Below, in pieces: positions 49,887 through 58,627 of a DNA stretch of 64,000 bases. Numbering within the stretch: the first letter of the stretch is position 1; each line of letters begins with the position of its first letter. Position numbers and translations under genes: made by a program. The notes beneath the pieces are model-generated. The model was not told where the DNA came from and did no database searches. It worked only from the letters and a program-made list of their open reading frames with translations. Source of the DNA: Dietzia aurantiaca (GTDB lineage Bacteria; Actinomycetota; Actinomycetes; Mycobacteriales; Mycobacteriaceae); contig NZ_JAIFXZ010000004.1 in the NCBI RefSeq assembly GCF_021033825.1, forward strand, positions 160,472-224,471. Direction: 5' to 3'.

Positions 49887-51176
49887 TCACGCCGCCCTCG
49901 CGGGTGTGCCGGGCGGGATCCAGAGCGGTCGGCCCGGCCGGGCCGGATCGGGCACCGTCCGCCACGACTCGGGACCGACGCCGATCCATCCGTGATGGAT
50001 CGGACACACCAACGCCAGGTTGGGCAGGGTCGTGGGGCCGCCCACGGCCCACTCCACGACGTGGTGCGCCTGGCAGCCTGCCGCGGGCCGTTCGCATCCG
50101 GGGTGAGTGCACCCGCCGTGGGCCGCGTAGAGAACGAGCCGTTGTATCGCGCTGGCCAGCCGCCGGTCCCGGCCCCGGTCGATGTCGATCCGCCGTAGCT
50201 CCTCGCGCCCGTCACGCAGCGCCGACAGGAACCAGGAGCGGCGGCCGGCGAGGGAGACCGCCTGCGCCGCGCTCAGCTGAGTACCGCCATCGGCCTCGAC
50301 CAGCCCGCCCTGCTCACCGGATTCCACGGCGTCGAGCTGCTCGGGGGTCAGCCGGACGACGATGGCGGCCACGCCGCGGGTCGCGCCGGACTCGACGGCC
50401 AGCCCCAGCGAGAGCACGTGACACAGCGCGTCGTAGGCCCGCTGCCCACTGGTGCGCGTATCCGCCTGCGCGATCTCGTCAGGGTCTGCCACCTCGCCCG
50501 TTGCCGGGTCACCCGGCACCGAGATGCACTGGCCCGGCGCGCCGAAACGGGCGATCACCGCGGCGAGGAGAGCCTGCAGCCGCGGTTCACACGTGATCCC
50601 CACAGTGGCGAGTCCGTCGAGTCCTGACCGGTGCGCACGCAGCTCGCGGCGCTTCTGCTGCTGCTCCTCGAGCCTGTCGAGTCGGCCCGGGTCGACTGTC
50701 ACCAGTTCCTGCGCCGCTGCCGCGGTGAGCGCACGCACGCTCGCCCCGGCCTCCGCCAATGCGGTGAGGTGCCGGGAGAAGTCGCGGCGAGCCTCGTCCG
50801 GGGTGCCCTCTGGCAGCTCGGCGACCGCCTCACCGATCGCGCGTTCCTGCCCGGCGGTGATCCGGCCGCACCGGTGCGAGTCCATGGCCGGGGAGCCCTC
50901 GCGACGCCCCGCCTCGATCCGAGCCCTGCACTGCCCTGCGGTCAGTCCGAGCTCCTTGCCGAGACCGGTCGCCGCTGACGAGACCGGCTTCCCTGCGCGT
51001 TCGGCCCGGGCCGCCGCCTCCGCCGCCCCTGCGGCGTTGATGGCATCAAGCCGGCGGGAGAGTTCCTCGAGTCGCCGCAGCACCCCGGGGAGCTCCGAGG
51101 CGTCCACCTCGGCCCAACACACGGCTGAGAGCTCGCACACGCTCGTCGTCGTCGCCCCCACCAGGTCCTTGATCAT
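49887..51176 (-). CDS. DUF222/HNH endonuclease (13E12 family)
   Basis: 429 residues. The N-terminal two-thirds is the helical DUF222 domain of actinobacterial 13E12-repeat proteins. The C-terminal HNH nuclease reads [21 protein letters not shown] ... [10 protein letters not shown], with two Cys pairs holding zinc and the catalytic His in AHH. Function unknown; families are multicopy and often strain-variable. A TAGCAT hexamer ends 6 bases before the ATG, and the further upstream DNA is unusually AT-rich. Confidence 0.88.
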   Translation of the reverse strand: MIKDLVGATTTSVCELSAVCWAEVDASELPGVLRRLEELSRRLDAINAAGAAEAAARAERAGKPVSSAATGLGKELGLTAGQCRARIEAGRREGSPAMDSHRCGRITAGQERAIGEAVAELPEGTPDEARRDFSRHLTALAEAGASVRALTAAAAQELVTVDPGRLDRLEEQQQKRRELRAHRSGLDGLATVGITCEPRLQALLAAVIARFGAPGQCISVPGDPATGEVADPDEIAQADTRTSGQRAYDALCHVLSLGLAVESGATRGVAAIVVRLTPEQLDAVESGEQGGLVEADGGTQLSAAQAVSLAGRRSWFLSALRDGREELRRIDIDRGRDRRLASAIQRLVLYAAHGGCTHPGCERPAAGCQAHHVVEWAVGGPTTLPNLALVCPIHHGWIGVGPESWRTVPDPARPGRPLWIPPGTPARAA

Positions 51177-51182
51177 GACCCC

Positions 51183-51188
51183 ATGCTA
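51183..51188 (-). promoter_or_regulatory. Putative -10 of HNH gene (leaderless)
   Basis: TAGCAT on the minus strand ends 6 bases before the ATG at 51176. An AT-rich stretch (51218-51252) lies further upstream. Confidence 0.35.
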
Positions 51189-51259
51189 CGGCCACGATAG
51201 AACGCCAGTTCGAGCACGCGATATCAATCAGATAACCTACTTAGCTATCCTACCTGCAC

Positions 51260-51880
51260 TTACGCTGCCGCTGAGCGCGCCAGGACGGCCACCATGAACC
51301 CATTGTCGTCGGTGAAGGGTCGTAGATCCCACGTCGACCAGCGCTGCTCCATCCGCAGGCCCGCGCGCTCGGCCTCGGCATCGAACTCCTCGCGGGTCCA
51401 GCCGCGATCCAGGCCGAACCCCACGACGAGCCTCCCCACCGCACCGCCTGACCCCTCGCCCGCCGGCGCGATCCGCGCGGCGAGGTTGGTCAGCACCGCG
51501 GGTCGGTCGGCGGGGTCGACGAACGCCAGCACATTGCCCGCCGACACCGCCAGATCGAACGGTCCGGCCGCCCAGCCGTCGTCGGCGAGATCGGCGACCA
51601 CCCACGTCGCCTCCGGACAGGCCTCGCGCGCCCGCTCGATGAGGTACGGATCCAGGTCGACTCCCGTCACCCGGTGGCCACGCGCGTGCAGGTAGATGCC
51701 CATCCGCCCCTGCCCGCACCCCACGTCGAGGATCCGGGCGCCGCGCGGAGCCATGGCGTCGACGAGCCGCGCCTCACCGTCGATGTCCACCCCCTCCGCG
51801 ACCATGTCGTCCCAACGCTGCGCGTAGTTGCGCGAGTGCTCGGGGTTGGCGGCCACGATGTTCTTCCAGGTCTGTGTCAT
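51260..51880 (-). CDS. Class I SAM-dependent methyltransferase
   Basis: 206 residues with motif I ILDVGCGQGRMGIYLHARG, then VTGVDLDPYLIERAREACP, and a Met/Phe-ending last strand. The acceptor is unknown; the fold matches small-molecule methyltransferases. ATG 51880 with CATACT ending 6 bases upstream and no ribosome binding site. Confidence 0.85.
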   Translation of the reverse strand: MTQTWKNIVAANPEHSRNYAQRWDDMVAEGVDIDGEARLVDAMAPRGARILDVGCGQGRMGIYLHARGHRVTGVDLDPYLIERAREACPEATWVVADLADDGWAAGPFDLAVSAGNVLAFVDPADRPAVLTNLAARIAPAGEGSGGAVGRLVVGFGLDRGWTREEFDAEAERAGLRMEQRWSTWDLRPFTDDNGFMVAVLARSAAA

Positions 51881-51886
51881 GTCGCC

Positions 51887-51892
51887 AGTATG
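51887..51892 (-). promoter_or_regulatory. Putative -10 of methyltransferase gene (leaderless)
   Basis: CATACT on the minus strand ends 6 bases before the ATG at 51880; it deviates from TANNNT at the first base. Confidence 0.3.
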
Positions 51893-52010
51893 GACCCGCA
51901 CGAGGGTGCGGCGCGCTCGCGCGGGTGAGCGCGGCCGGAAGAACAACACGGGGCGACGACGACAACGCCGTCCACACACCGGCCCGACACTGTCGGAGGT
52001 CTGGGGCACG

Positions 52011-54170
52011 ATGGGCGTCATGACCTCCACCCCCGCCTCCGCCAGCACCACCGCCCCCGACCGCGCGGCCCTGCGTTCCCGGGCGGACGAGCTTCTGTCC
52101 GCCCTCGCGGGTCCGGGCGCGACGCTGCGCGAGGACCAGTGGACGGCCATCGAGGCACTGGTCGCGGATCGGCGTCGTGCACTGGTCGTGCAGCGCACCG
52201 GCTGGGGCAAGTCGGCCGTGTACTTCATCGCTGCCCGCCTGCTGCGCGAACTGGGCTCCGGGCCGACGGTGATCGTCTCGCCGCTGCTGGCGTTGATGCG
52301 TAACCAGGTCGAGTCCGCGGCACGGGCCGGGGTCCGGGCGGCCACCATCAACTCCGCCAACATGACCGAGTGGGACGAGGTCCGGGCGTCGGTGCGGGCC
52401 GGCGAGGTGGACGTGCTGCTCGTGAGCCCCGAGCGGCTCAACAACCCCGATTTCCGGGACACCGTCCTGCCGGCGCTGGCCGCCGATGCGGGGCTCGTGG
52501 TGGTCGACGAGGCGCACTGCGTGTCGGACTGGGGTCACGACTTCCGGCCCGACTACCGGCGGATCCGGACACTGCTGGCCGACCTCCCCGAGGGCGTGCC
52601 CGTGCTGGCCACCACCGCCACGGCCAACGACCGGGTGGTGCGGGATGTCGCCCAGCAGCTGGGCGTGGGTACGCCGGGGGCCACGGGTTCGCCGGGCCAC
52701 CCGGACACCCTGGTGCTCCGCGGCGGTCTCGACCGCGAGTCGCTGCATCTCTCTGTGGTATCGATCGACGACTCGGAGAAGCGGGCCGCCTGGCTGGTGG
52801 AGAACCTCGAGACACTGCCGGGCAGCGGGATCATCTACTGCCTGACCGTCGCGGCGGCCCAGGATATGGCCGAGCTCCTCACCTCGGGCGGACACCGGGT
52901 GAGCGCGTACACCGGACGCACCGATGCGGACGAACGCGAAGAGTTGGAACGCGCGTTGTTGGACAACGAGGTCAAGGCGCTCGTGGCCACCTCCGCGCTG
53001 GGGATGGGCTTCGACAAGCCGGACCTGGGCTTCGTGGTGCATCTGGGAGCGCCGCCGTCGCCGATCTCCTACTACCAGCAGATCGGCCGTGCCGGCCGCG
53101 CCGCGGACCGCGCCGACGTGGTGCTCATCCCCGGGCCGGAGGACCGCGCGATCTGGAACCACTTCGCTTCACTGGCGTTCCCGCCCGAGGACGTCGTGCG
53201 TCGGGTGCTCGACGCGCTCGCGCCGGATCGGCCACAGTCCACGCAGGCCCTCGAACCGGCCGTGGACCTGGGACGGACACGCCTGGAGATGGTGCTCAAG
53301 GTTCTCGACGTGGACGGCGCGGTCCAGCGGGTGCGCGGTGGCTGGGTGGCCACCGGGCAGCCATGGGAGTACGACGCCGAGCGATACGCGGGACTGGCGG
53401 AGGCACGGCAGTCCGAGCAGCAGGCGATGCTCGAGTACATCCGCACCGCCGGCTGCCGCATGGACTACCTGCGCGCTGAACTCGACGATCCCACGCTCGA
53501 CCCGGCCGCCGGCGGGTGTGGACGCTGCGACAACTGCACCGGGCAGCGGCGCGAGACCACCGTCGAGGAGGGCGCGCTGACCCGGGCACGGGAGGCGCTC
53601 GAACGTCCCGGCGTGGTGCTCCCACCGCGACGCCAGTGGCCCACAGGGCTGGCGAAGCTCGACATCCCGCTCAAGGGCAAGATCGCTGACGGGCCCGCCG
53701 AGGGCCGTGCGCTCGCGCGATTGACCGATCTCGGGCTCGGGCAGAAGCTGCGGGCGCTGCTCGCCGAGCAGGACCAGGACGCCCCGGATTGGCTCGTCCG
53801 GGCCTGCGTTCCCGTGCTGCGCGAGTGGGGCTGGGATGAGCGGCCCACCGGCGTCGTCGCCCTCCGCACCGGCGAGCATCCTCTACTCGTGTCGAGCCTG
53901 GCCCGCGCGCTGTCGCAGATGGGGCGGATGACCTACCTCGGCGAGCTCACCCGCGACGAGGCACTGCCGCCGGTGACCGCCCAGAACTCGGCCTACCGGG
54001 TGGCCCAGCTCTGGGGCACGCTCGCCGGGCCGGCCACCTCGACGCAGGGTCCGGTCCTGCTCGTCACGGACGTCCTCGACACGGGTTGGACCGTCACCGA
54101 GGCCTCCCGCCACCTTCGCGAGGGCGGCGCTTCGGTCGTCCTCCCCTTTGCTGTGGCCGCGGCGACCTGA
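52011..54170 (+). CDS. RecQ-family helicase fused to a phosphoribosyltransferase-like domain
   Basis: 719 residues. Helicase core: motif 0 LREDQWTAI, Walker A TGWGKS (63-68), DEAH 166-169 with CVSDWGHDFRPDY, motif VI QQIGRAGRAA. The zinc region follows near 500 (YIRTAGCRMDYL ... CGRCDNC). From about 610, RPTGVVALRTGEHPLL and the loop LLVTDVLDTGWTVTEA (about 683-698) form a PRTase-type fold like that of ComF. The loop has Thr-Asp where many active enzymes have two acids (DD), so nucleotide binding without catalysis is possible. ATG 52011 has GGAGGT ten bases upstream; a second ATG at 52020 would be too far. DNA repair helicase; role of the extra domain unknown. Confidence 0.85.
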   Translation: MGVMTSTPASASTTAPDRAALRSRADELLSALAGPGATLREDQWTAIEALVADRRRALVVQRTGWGKSAVYFIAARLLRELGSGPTVIVSPLLALMRNQVESAARAGVRAATINSANMTEWDEVRASVRAGEVDVLLVSPERLNNPDFRDTVLPALAADAGLVVVDEAHCVSDWGHDFRPDYRRIRTLLADLPEGVPVLATTATANDRVVRDVAQQLGVGTPGATGSPGHPDTLVLRGGLDRESLHLSVVSIDDSEKRAAWLVENLETLPGSGIIYCLTVAAAQDMAELLTSGGHRVSAYTGRTDADEREELERALLDNEVKALVATSALGMGFDKPDLGFVVHLGAPPSPISYYQQIGRAGRAADRADVVLIPGPEDRAIWNHFASLAFPPEDVVRRVLDALAPDRPQSTQALEPAVDLGRTRLEMVLKVLDVDGAVQRVRGGWVATGQPWEYDAERYAGLAEARQSEQQAMLEYIRTAGCRMDYLRAELDDPTLDPAAGGCGRCDNCTGQRRETTVEEGALTRAREALERPGVVLPPRRQWPTGLAKLDIPLKGKIADGPAEGRALARLTDLGLGQKLRALLAEQDQDAPDWLVRACVPVLREWGWDERPTGVVALRTGEHPLLVSSLARALSQMGRMTYLGELTRDEALPPVTAQNSAYRVAQLWGTLAGPATSTQGPVLLVTDVLDTGWTVTEASRHLREGGASVVLPFAVAAAT

Positions 54171-54176
54171 CCGTAT

Positions 54177-54194
54177 CCGGAGAAAATTCTCCGG
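54177..54194. promoter_or_regulatory. Perfect inverted repeat after recQ-PRTase
   Basis: CCGGAGAA-AA-TTCTCCGG: eight-base arms, two-base centre, rich in A/T at the middle. It could be an operator for the DGPF/sigma operon or a short terminator of the helicase gene. Confidence 0.45.
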
Positions 54195-54238
54195 ACTGGA
54201 TGTCGATTCCGGGCAGAGTCGATCGTCATCATCCGAGC

Positions 54239-54255
54239 CGGTCGAGAGTCGACCG
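54239..54255. promoter_or_regulatory. Second inverted repeat before DGPF gene
   Basis: CGGTCGA-GAG-TCGACCG, seven-base arms, 21 bases before the DGPF start. A plausible regulator site; not matched to a known protein. Confidence 0.35.
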
Positions 54256-54276
54256 ATCACGAGGAAGGATCACCCC

Positions 54277-54669
54277 ATGCGATATTCACTTATTTTCCAT
54301 GCCCCGGAGCTCGACGAGAGTGGGCCACGCCCCACCGACGAGCAGATCGCCGAGATGCAGCAGCTCATGAACGACTACGTCACGGCACTCACCGACGCCG
54401 GTGTCCTGATCTCCGCCGAGATGCTCGAGCCGACTTCCGCGACGACCACCGTGACCCGACGGACCGGCTCGACTGTCATCGAGGACGGCCCATTCGCCGA
54501 GGTCAAGGAATCGCTGGCCGGGGTTTTCGTACTCGAAGTGGCGGGCCACGACGCCGCGTTAGCCTGGGCGGAGAAGTTCCCCGGAGGCTCCTACGGGGTT
54601 GTCGAGATTCGCCCGGTCGCAGTTTTCGCGGACCACGATGGCTGGCAGACTCCCTGCTCCCCGGAATGA
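54277..54669 (+). CDS. DGPF/YCII-domain protein
   Basis: 130 residues of the YCII-related family with the DGPF signature in EDGPFAEVKESLAGVFVLEV. Starts MRYSLIFHAPELDESGPRP. Such genes sit beside ECF42 sigma factors and are thought to be their accessory or target proteins. ATG with AGGAAGG upstream. Its stop overlaps (ATGA) the start of the broken sigma gene, preserving the operon layout. Confidence 0.88.
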   Translation: MRYSLIFHAPELDESGPRPTDEQIAEMQQLMNDYVTALTDAGVLISAEMLEPTSATTTVTRRTGSTVIEDGPFAEVKESLAGVFVLEVAGHDAALAWAEKFPGGSYGVVEIRPVAVFADHDGWQTPCSPE

Positions 54670-55268
54670 TCGCGCACCTCGTCCGGAACGCCCGACCACG
54701 CTTGCTCGCCATCCTCGCGGCCCCGGACGGAGACCTCACCGCGGCCGAGGACGAGTTCGCCGACGCCGTGGAGAAGGCACTGCGCGAGTGGCCGACGACC
54801 GGCGTACCCGCCAATCCCGAGGCGTGGCTGTTCACTGTAGCCCGGAGCCGACGTCGCGACGGGCGGCGGGGAGCTGCACGGACGAGGTCGCGGATTGACA
54901 AGCGCGGAGAGTTCGTACCACTCGACCGTCAGGACACGACGACATGGCGACGACATGGGACCTCCGCCGAGGCCTACGCCCGAGCAATCGCCCTGACGAC
55001 AGAGCCGACTGCGCGGCGGCACCTCGAAGCCGTTCGCGCGACTGGCCTCCGCTACCGGCGACGACGCCTCTGCTCCGGCCATGTGACCGTGCCGGCCGCG
55101 GCGAAGCGGCGGACCGAAGTCCCAATGAACGCTCCCGGCGCCATACTCGGTCGGTCGACCGATGTCGGAACCGCGCACGAGCATGCCGGCCGCTACGGGA
55201 GCTGCCGCAGCCACGATCACATCGTGCAATCGCTCAGAACTCGCGGGCCATCGCGCGGCCGGCCTTGA
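54666..55268 (+). pseudogene. Remnant of an ECF42-type sigma factor
   Basis: Residues 1-70 match sigma region 2 of DGPF-associated ECF factors (AEDEFADAVEKALREWPTTG, then VPANPEAWLFTVARSRRRD). Immediately after, RGEFVPLDRQDTTTW resembles a segment normally about 200 residues later, and AEAYARAIALTTEPTARRHLE resembles the extreme C-terminus. Region 4 and most of the C-terminal domain are missing, so two large in-frame deletions have occurred. From about residue 127 the frame runs on as unconserved sequence to a stop at 55268 inside the convergent flavoprotein gene. It cannot act as a normal sigma factor. Confidence 0.7.
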
Positions 55269-57054
55269 GCCCCGAGAAGATACAGCCGCCGAGGAACGTG
55301 CCCTCGAGCGAGTTGTAGCCGTGCACGCCGCCACCGCCGAAGCCGGCAACCTCGCCCGCCGCATAGAGCCCCGGGAACGGTTGCCCGTCCTCGGACACGC
55401 ACTGCGAATCGAGCGTGGTCTCGATCCCGCCGAGCGTCTTGCGGGTCATCAGGTGCACCTTGACCGCGATCAACGGCCCACCGGAGCCCGCCGCGGACCC
55501 CTTGCCCGGCCCGGAATCGGCGAGCAGACGATGTGGCTTGGCCATCCTTGTGAGCTTGTCGGTGAACACACGACGGGCGTTGTGGATCGCCTGGACCTGA
55601 GCGTCCTTGGCGAACGGGTTGTCCATCTGCCCGTCCATCGCCAGTACGAACTCTCGGACCTTCTCCAGATCCAGCTCGGGCTCGTCCTCGTTCACCAGCT
55701 CGTTCATCCCGGCCACGAGTTCCTCGATGGAGTCGGCCACCACCCAGTCGACCCCCTTCTCGGTGAAATCGGCGATCGACGGCGGCAGCCCGCTTCCTGC
55801 CTTCGAGGCGAACTTCTTGAGACTCTTGTCGGTCAGCTCCGGGTTCTGCTCGGACCCCGACAGGATGAACTCCTTGCCGGCGATGGACGAGTCGAGGATG
55901 AACCACGAGTAGTCGTGCCCGGCTCTGCGGATGGCCTCGATGGAGGCGGTGGTGTGGTAGCCGGGGAACAGCGGCACGGGCATGCGGTCGCCGTTGCCGT
56001 CCAGCCACAGGGTGGACGGGCCGGGAATGATCCGGATGGCGTGCGAGGGCCAGATGGGCGCGAAATGGGCCACGCCCTCCGTGTAGTGCCACATGCGGTC
56101 CCGGTTGATCAGGTTGGCGCCGGCGTCCGCGGAGATCTCGAGGATCCGCCCGTCCACGTGCTCGGGGACGCCCACGATCAGGTCTCTCGGTGCCTCGCCG
56201 AGCTTGGCGGTGGGCCAGTACTTCCGCACGAGATCCGGGTTGCCGCCGATACCGCCCGACGACAGCAGCACCGCTTTGGCGCGGAACTCGAACTCGCCGG
56301 TCTCTTCGCGGGGGGAGGCCACGCCGCGGTCGAGGTCGCAGGGCACCAGCGTCGCGCCGCGCACGCCCACGGCGCGGCCGTCTTCGACCACGATCTCGTC
56401 CACCCGGTGTCGTACGGCGAACCGGACCCGACCCTCCCGGGCGGCGTCGCGGACGGGCTCCTCGAATACGCGCACCACCTCCGGGCCGGTCCCCCAGGTC
56501 ACGTGGAAGCGCGGGACGGAGTTGCCGTGGCCGTCGACCTCCCCGCCGCCGCGCTCCGCCCAGCCGACGGTGGGGACTATCCGCAGCCCCAGATCGTGGA
56601 GGTACCGGCGCTTCTCTCCGGCCGCGAACTCGACGTAGGCGCGCGCCCACTCGAGCGGCCGCGCGTCCTCGGGGCGGTCGAACGCGGCGGAGCCGAGCCA
56701 GTCCCGCCAGGCGAGTTCGAGGGAGTCTTTGATCCCGATCCGACGCTGTTCGGGGGTGTCCACCATGAAGAGCCCGCCGAGCGACCAGAAGGCCTGGCCG
56801 CCGAGGTTCTTCTCGTTCTCCTGGTCCACCACCAGCACCGTCTTGCCCGCACGGCTCGCCTCGTAGGTGGCGACCAGCCCGGCGAGCCCGTGCCCCACCA
56901 CGATGATGTCCGGCTCGAACCCCGGCTCGGGCGCGGGCAGCGGGCCGGCGTTGGCCGCGCGCGACGTCGACGGCGGCTGCCACGCGGGGTAGACGGGGTG
57001 GACGGGCCTGGCCTCGCCCGTGGTCCGGCCGGGGCGGGATGCGGAATTGGTCAT
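55234..57054 (-). CDS. KstD-like FAD-dependent dehydrogenase
   Basis: 606 residues from ATG 57054. The N-terminal dinucleotide-binding loop is IIVVGHGLAGLVATYEASRAG, followed by VVDQENEKNLGGQAFWSLGG. The C-terminal FAD contact is LYAAGEVAGFGGGGVHGYNS with GTFLGGCIFSGLKAGR. This is the fumarate-reductase/3-ketosteroid-delta1-dehydrogenase superfamily, closest by eye to the Rv0785 type annotated simply as FAD-binding dehydrogenase. Substrate unknown. A GTG at 57075 overlapping the ATPase stop (GTGA) is an equally plausible start, adding seven residues. Transcribed after the ATPase gene. Confidence 0.85.
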   Translation of the reverse strand: MTNSASRPGRTTGEARPVHPVYPAWQPPSTSRAANAGPLPAPEPGFEPDIIVVGHGLAGLVATYEASRAGKTVLVVDQENEKNLGGQAFWSLGGLFMVDTPEQRRIGIKDSLELAWRDWLGSAAFDRPEDARPLEWARAYVEFAAGEKRRYLHDLGLRIVPTVGWAERGGGEVDGHGNSVPRFHVTWGTGPEVVRVFEEPVRDAAREGRVRFAVRHRVDEIVVEDGRAVGVRGATLVPCDLDRGVASPREETGEFEFRAKAVLLSSGGIGGNPDLVRKYWPTAKLGEAPRDLIVGVPEHVDGRILEISADAGANLINRDRMWHYTEGVAHFAPIWPSHAIRIIPGPSTLWLDGNGDRMPVPLFPGYHTTASIEAIRRAGHDYSWFILDSSIAGKEFILSGSEQNPELTDKSLKKFASKAGSGLPPSIADFTEKGVDWVVADSIEELVAGMNELVNEDEPELDLEKVREFVLAMDGQMDNPFAKDAQVQAIHNARRVFTDKLTRMAKPHRLLADSGPGKGSAAGSGGPLIAVKVHLMTRKTLGGIETTLDSQCVSEDGQPFPGLYAAGEVAGFGGGGVHGYNSLEGTFLGGCIFSGLKAGRAMAREF

Positions 57055-57071
57055 GGGTCCAGTGTGCCCCG

Positions 57072-57803
57072 TCACCCCAGCAGATACCGCAGGTATCTCT
57101 CCGGCGCCTCGAGATACCTGCGGTGGTGGTCGACCATCGCCAGGTCTTCCCAGCGGGCCCGGTGCATCCCCGAATCGGAGAGTTCGTAGACGGCGGCGCC
57201 GGGCACGGAGGCGAGGATCGGCGAGTGGGTGGCCATCAGCACCTGCGCACCCCGACGGTCGGCCAGTTCGAGCAGCAGCGCGACCAACCTGAGCTGCGCG
57301 TCGAACGACAGTCCGGCCTCGGGCTCGTCCAGGACGAACAGTCCGCCGCCATCAAAACGCGAGGTCGAGAGGATGTCCCAGAACGACTCCCCGTGACTGC
57401 GAGCGTGGAAATCCCGCTCCGGGCCGCTGGACTGCAGATAGGTGAACATGCCGTGCATCGTCTCGGCGCGCAGGAAGTACCCCCACTTCGACGCCGACCC
57501 GCCCCGCACCAGTCGCAGGGACTCGTGCAGCGGCGACTCCGAGGCCCAGGTGACGTCCCTGCCGTTGACGGATCCGCCCTCGGCGCCCAGCCCGTACGCC
57601 ATGGCCACGGCCTCGACGATCGTCGACTTACCGGTCCCGTTCTCGCCCACCAGCACGGTGAGGTCGTCGAGTTCCAGACCGTCGCGAAGCAGGTGCACTA
57701 CGGCGGGGATCGAGTACGGCCAGCCCTCCGTCGGGACCGCGAGACCCGGGGCTGCCGAGACGGACACGACGGGCCGGGGGTCCAGCACGGAGTCATGGCG
57801 CAC
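57072..57803 (-). CDS. AAA/ABC-type ATPase
   Basis: 243 residues. Walker A GENGTGKSTIVEAV, ABC-like Walker B LFVLDEPEAGLSFDAQLRL, and the His switch MATHSPILASVPG. This short, soluble Rad50/OLD-like ATPase has no membrane partner nearby. GTG start at 57803 behind a TACCGT hexamer shared with the divergent MBL gene. Confidence 0.82.
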   Translation of the reverse strand: MRHDSVLDPRPVVSVSAAPGLAVPTEGWPYSIPAVVHLLRDGLELDDLTVLVGENGTGKSTIVEAVAMAYGLGAEGGSVNGRDVTWASESPLHESLRLVRGGSASKWGYFLRAETMHGMFTYLQSSGPERDFHARSHGESFWDILSTSRFDGGGLFVLDEPEAGLSFDAQLRLVALLLELADRRGAQVLMATHSPILASVPGAAVYELSDSGMHRARWEDLAMVDHHRRYLEAPERYLRYLLG

Positions 57804-57809
57804 GTGGCC

Positions 57810-57819
57810 ACGGTACCGT
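57810..57819. promoter_or_regulatory. Palindromic shared -10 for two divergent genes
   Basis: ACGGTACCGT is its own reverse complement. Read to the right, TACCGT (57814-57819) ends 7 bases before the MBL ATG; read to the left, TACCGT (57815-57810) ends 6 bases before the ATPase GTG. Both genes lack ribosome binding sites, so both may be leaderless from one symmetric element. Confidence 0.5.
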
Positions 57820-57826
57820 TCCTGCC

Positions 57827-58627
57827 ATGCGTATCCACCAGCTCAACTGCGGCACCATGGCGGGCATCTCCCCCACTCGCGTCCTGCTGGTGGAGGCGCC
57901 GGGCGGGCTGGTGCTGGTCGACTCCGGCATCGGTCTGCAGGACATCGCGGATCCGGCCGGTCGGCTGGGTCCGCTGCGGCACCTCGTGCGACCGGCGCTG
58001 GATCCGGCGGAGACGGCTGTACGCCGCATCGGGGCGCTGGGCCTGGACCCGCGCGACGTCCGACACATCGTGCTGACGCATTTCGATGTCGACCACATCG
58101 GCGGCCTGGCCGACTTCCCCGACGCGACCGTGCACGTCACCACGCAGGGTCTGACCCGGGCGGTGCGCCTGCCGCGGTTCGTCGAGCGTCGCCGGTACCG
58201 CCGCGCCCAGCTGGCGCACGGGCCGACCTACGCCGAGTACGAGTTCGGGTCCGACAGGTGGGAGGGGTTCCGCATGCTGCCTCTGGACCACATCGCCGAG
58301 GGGATGAAGTTCGTCGATCTGCCGGGCCACACCACGGGTCACGCCGGCGTGTTCGTGCCGGGTGGCGCGGGCGCCGGCCACGATGACGACGACGAGACAC
58401 CCGTCGGCAAGGACATCCTTCACGCGGGCGATGCCTTCTATCACCGCGGCCAGATCGACCTGTCGGTCCGGACACCTGCGGTGATTCCCCTCCAGGAGCG
58501 GGCGTTCGCTCTCGAGCCGGGCGCGATCGCGATGACGCACTCCGGGCTGGCCGCACTCGCGCGGCGACGGGCCGACTCCCTGGACGTGGTGTGCGCGCAC
58601 GACCCCTCGGGGCCCGGGGGCTTGTGA
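57827..58627 (+). CDS. MBL-fold metallo-hydrolase
   Basis: 266 residues with the zinc motif THFDVDHIGGL (HxDxDH rather than the usual HxHxDH: Phe-Asp replaces the second His), LPGHTTGHAGVF for the next His, and HAGDAFYH for the bridging Asp. HFDxDH is common in lactonase-like members. Substrate unknown. ATG at leaderless spacing from the palindromic -10. Its stop overlaps the sirtuin start (TGATG). Confidence 0.85.
   Translation: MRIHQLNCGTMAGISPTRVLLVEAPGGLVLVDSGIGLQDIADPAGRLGPLRHLVRPALDPAETAVRRIGALGLDPRDVRHIVLTHFDVDHIGGLADFPDATVHVTTQGLTRAVRLPRFVERRRYRRAQLAHGPTYAEYEFGSDRWEGFRMLPLDHIAEGMKFVDLPGHTTGHAGVFVPGGAGAGHDDDDETPVGKDILHAGDAFYHRGQIDLSVRTPAVIPLQERAFALEPGAIAMTHSGLAALARRRADSLDVVCAHDPSGPGGL

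Noticed and set aside
49887..51176. HNH gene as part of a mobile intron or intein
   Set aside because: It is a free-standing DUF222-HNH protein; no intron, intein or transposon ends were found around it.
55162..57189. 675-codon + frame opposite the KstD-like gene
   Set aside because: Antisense to a clear flavoprotein with a dinucleotide-binding loop; no motifs of its own.
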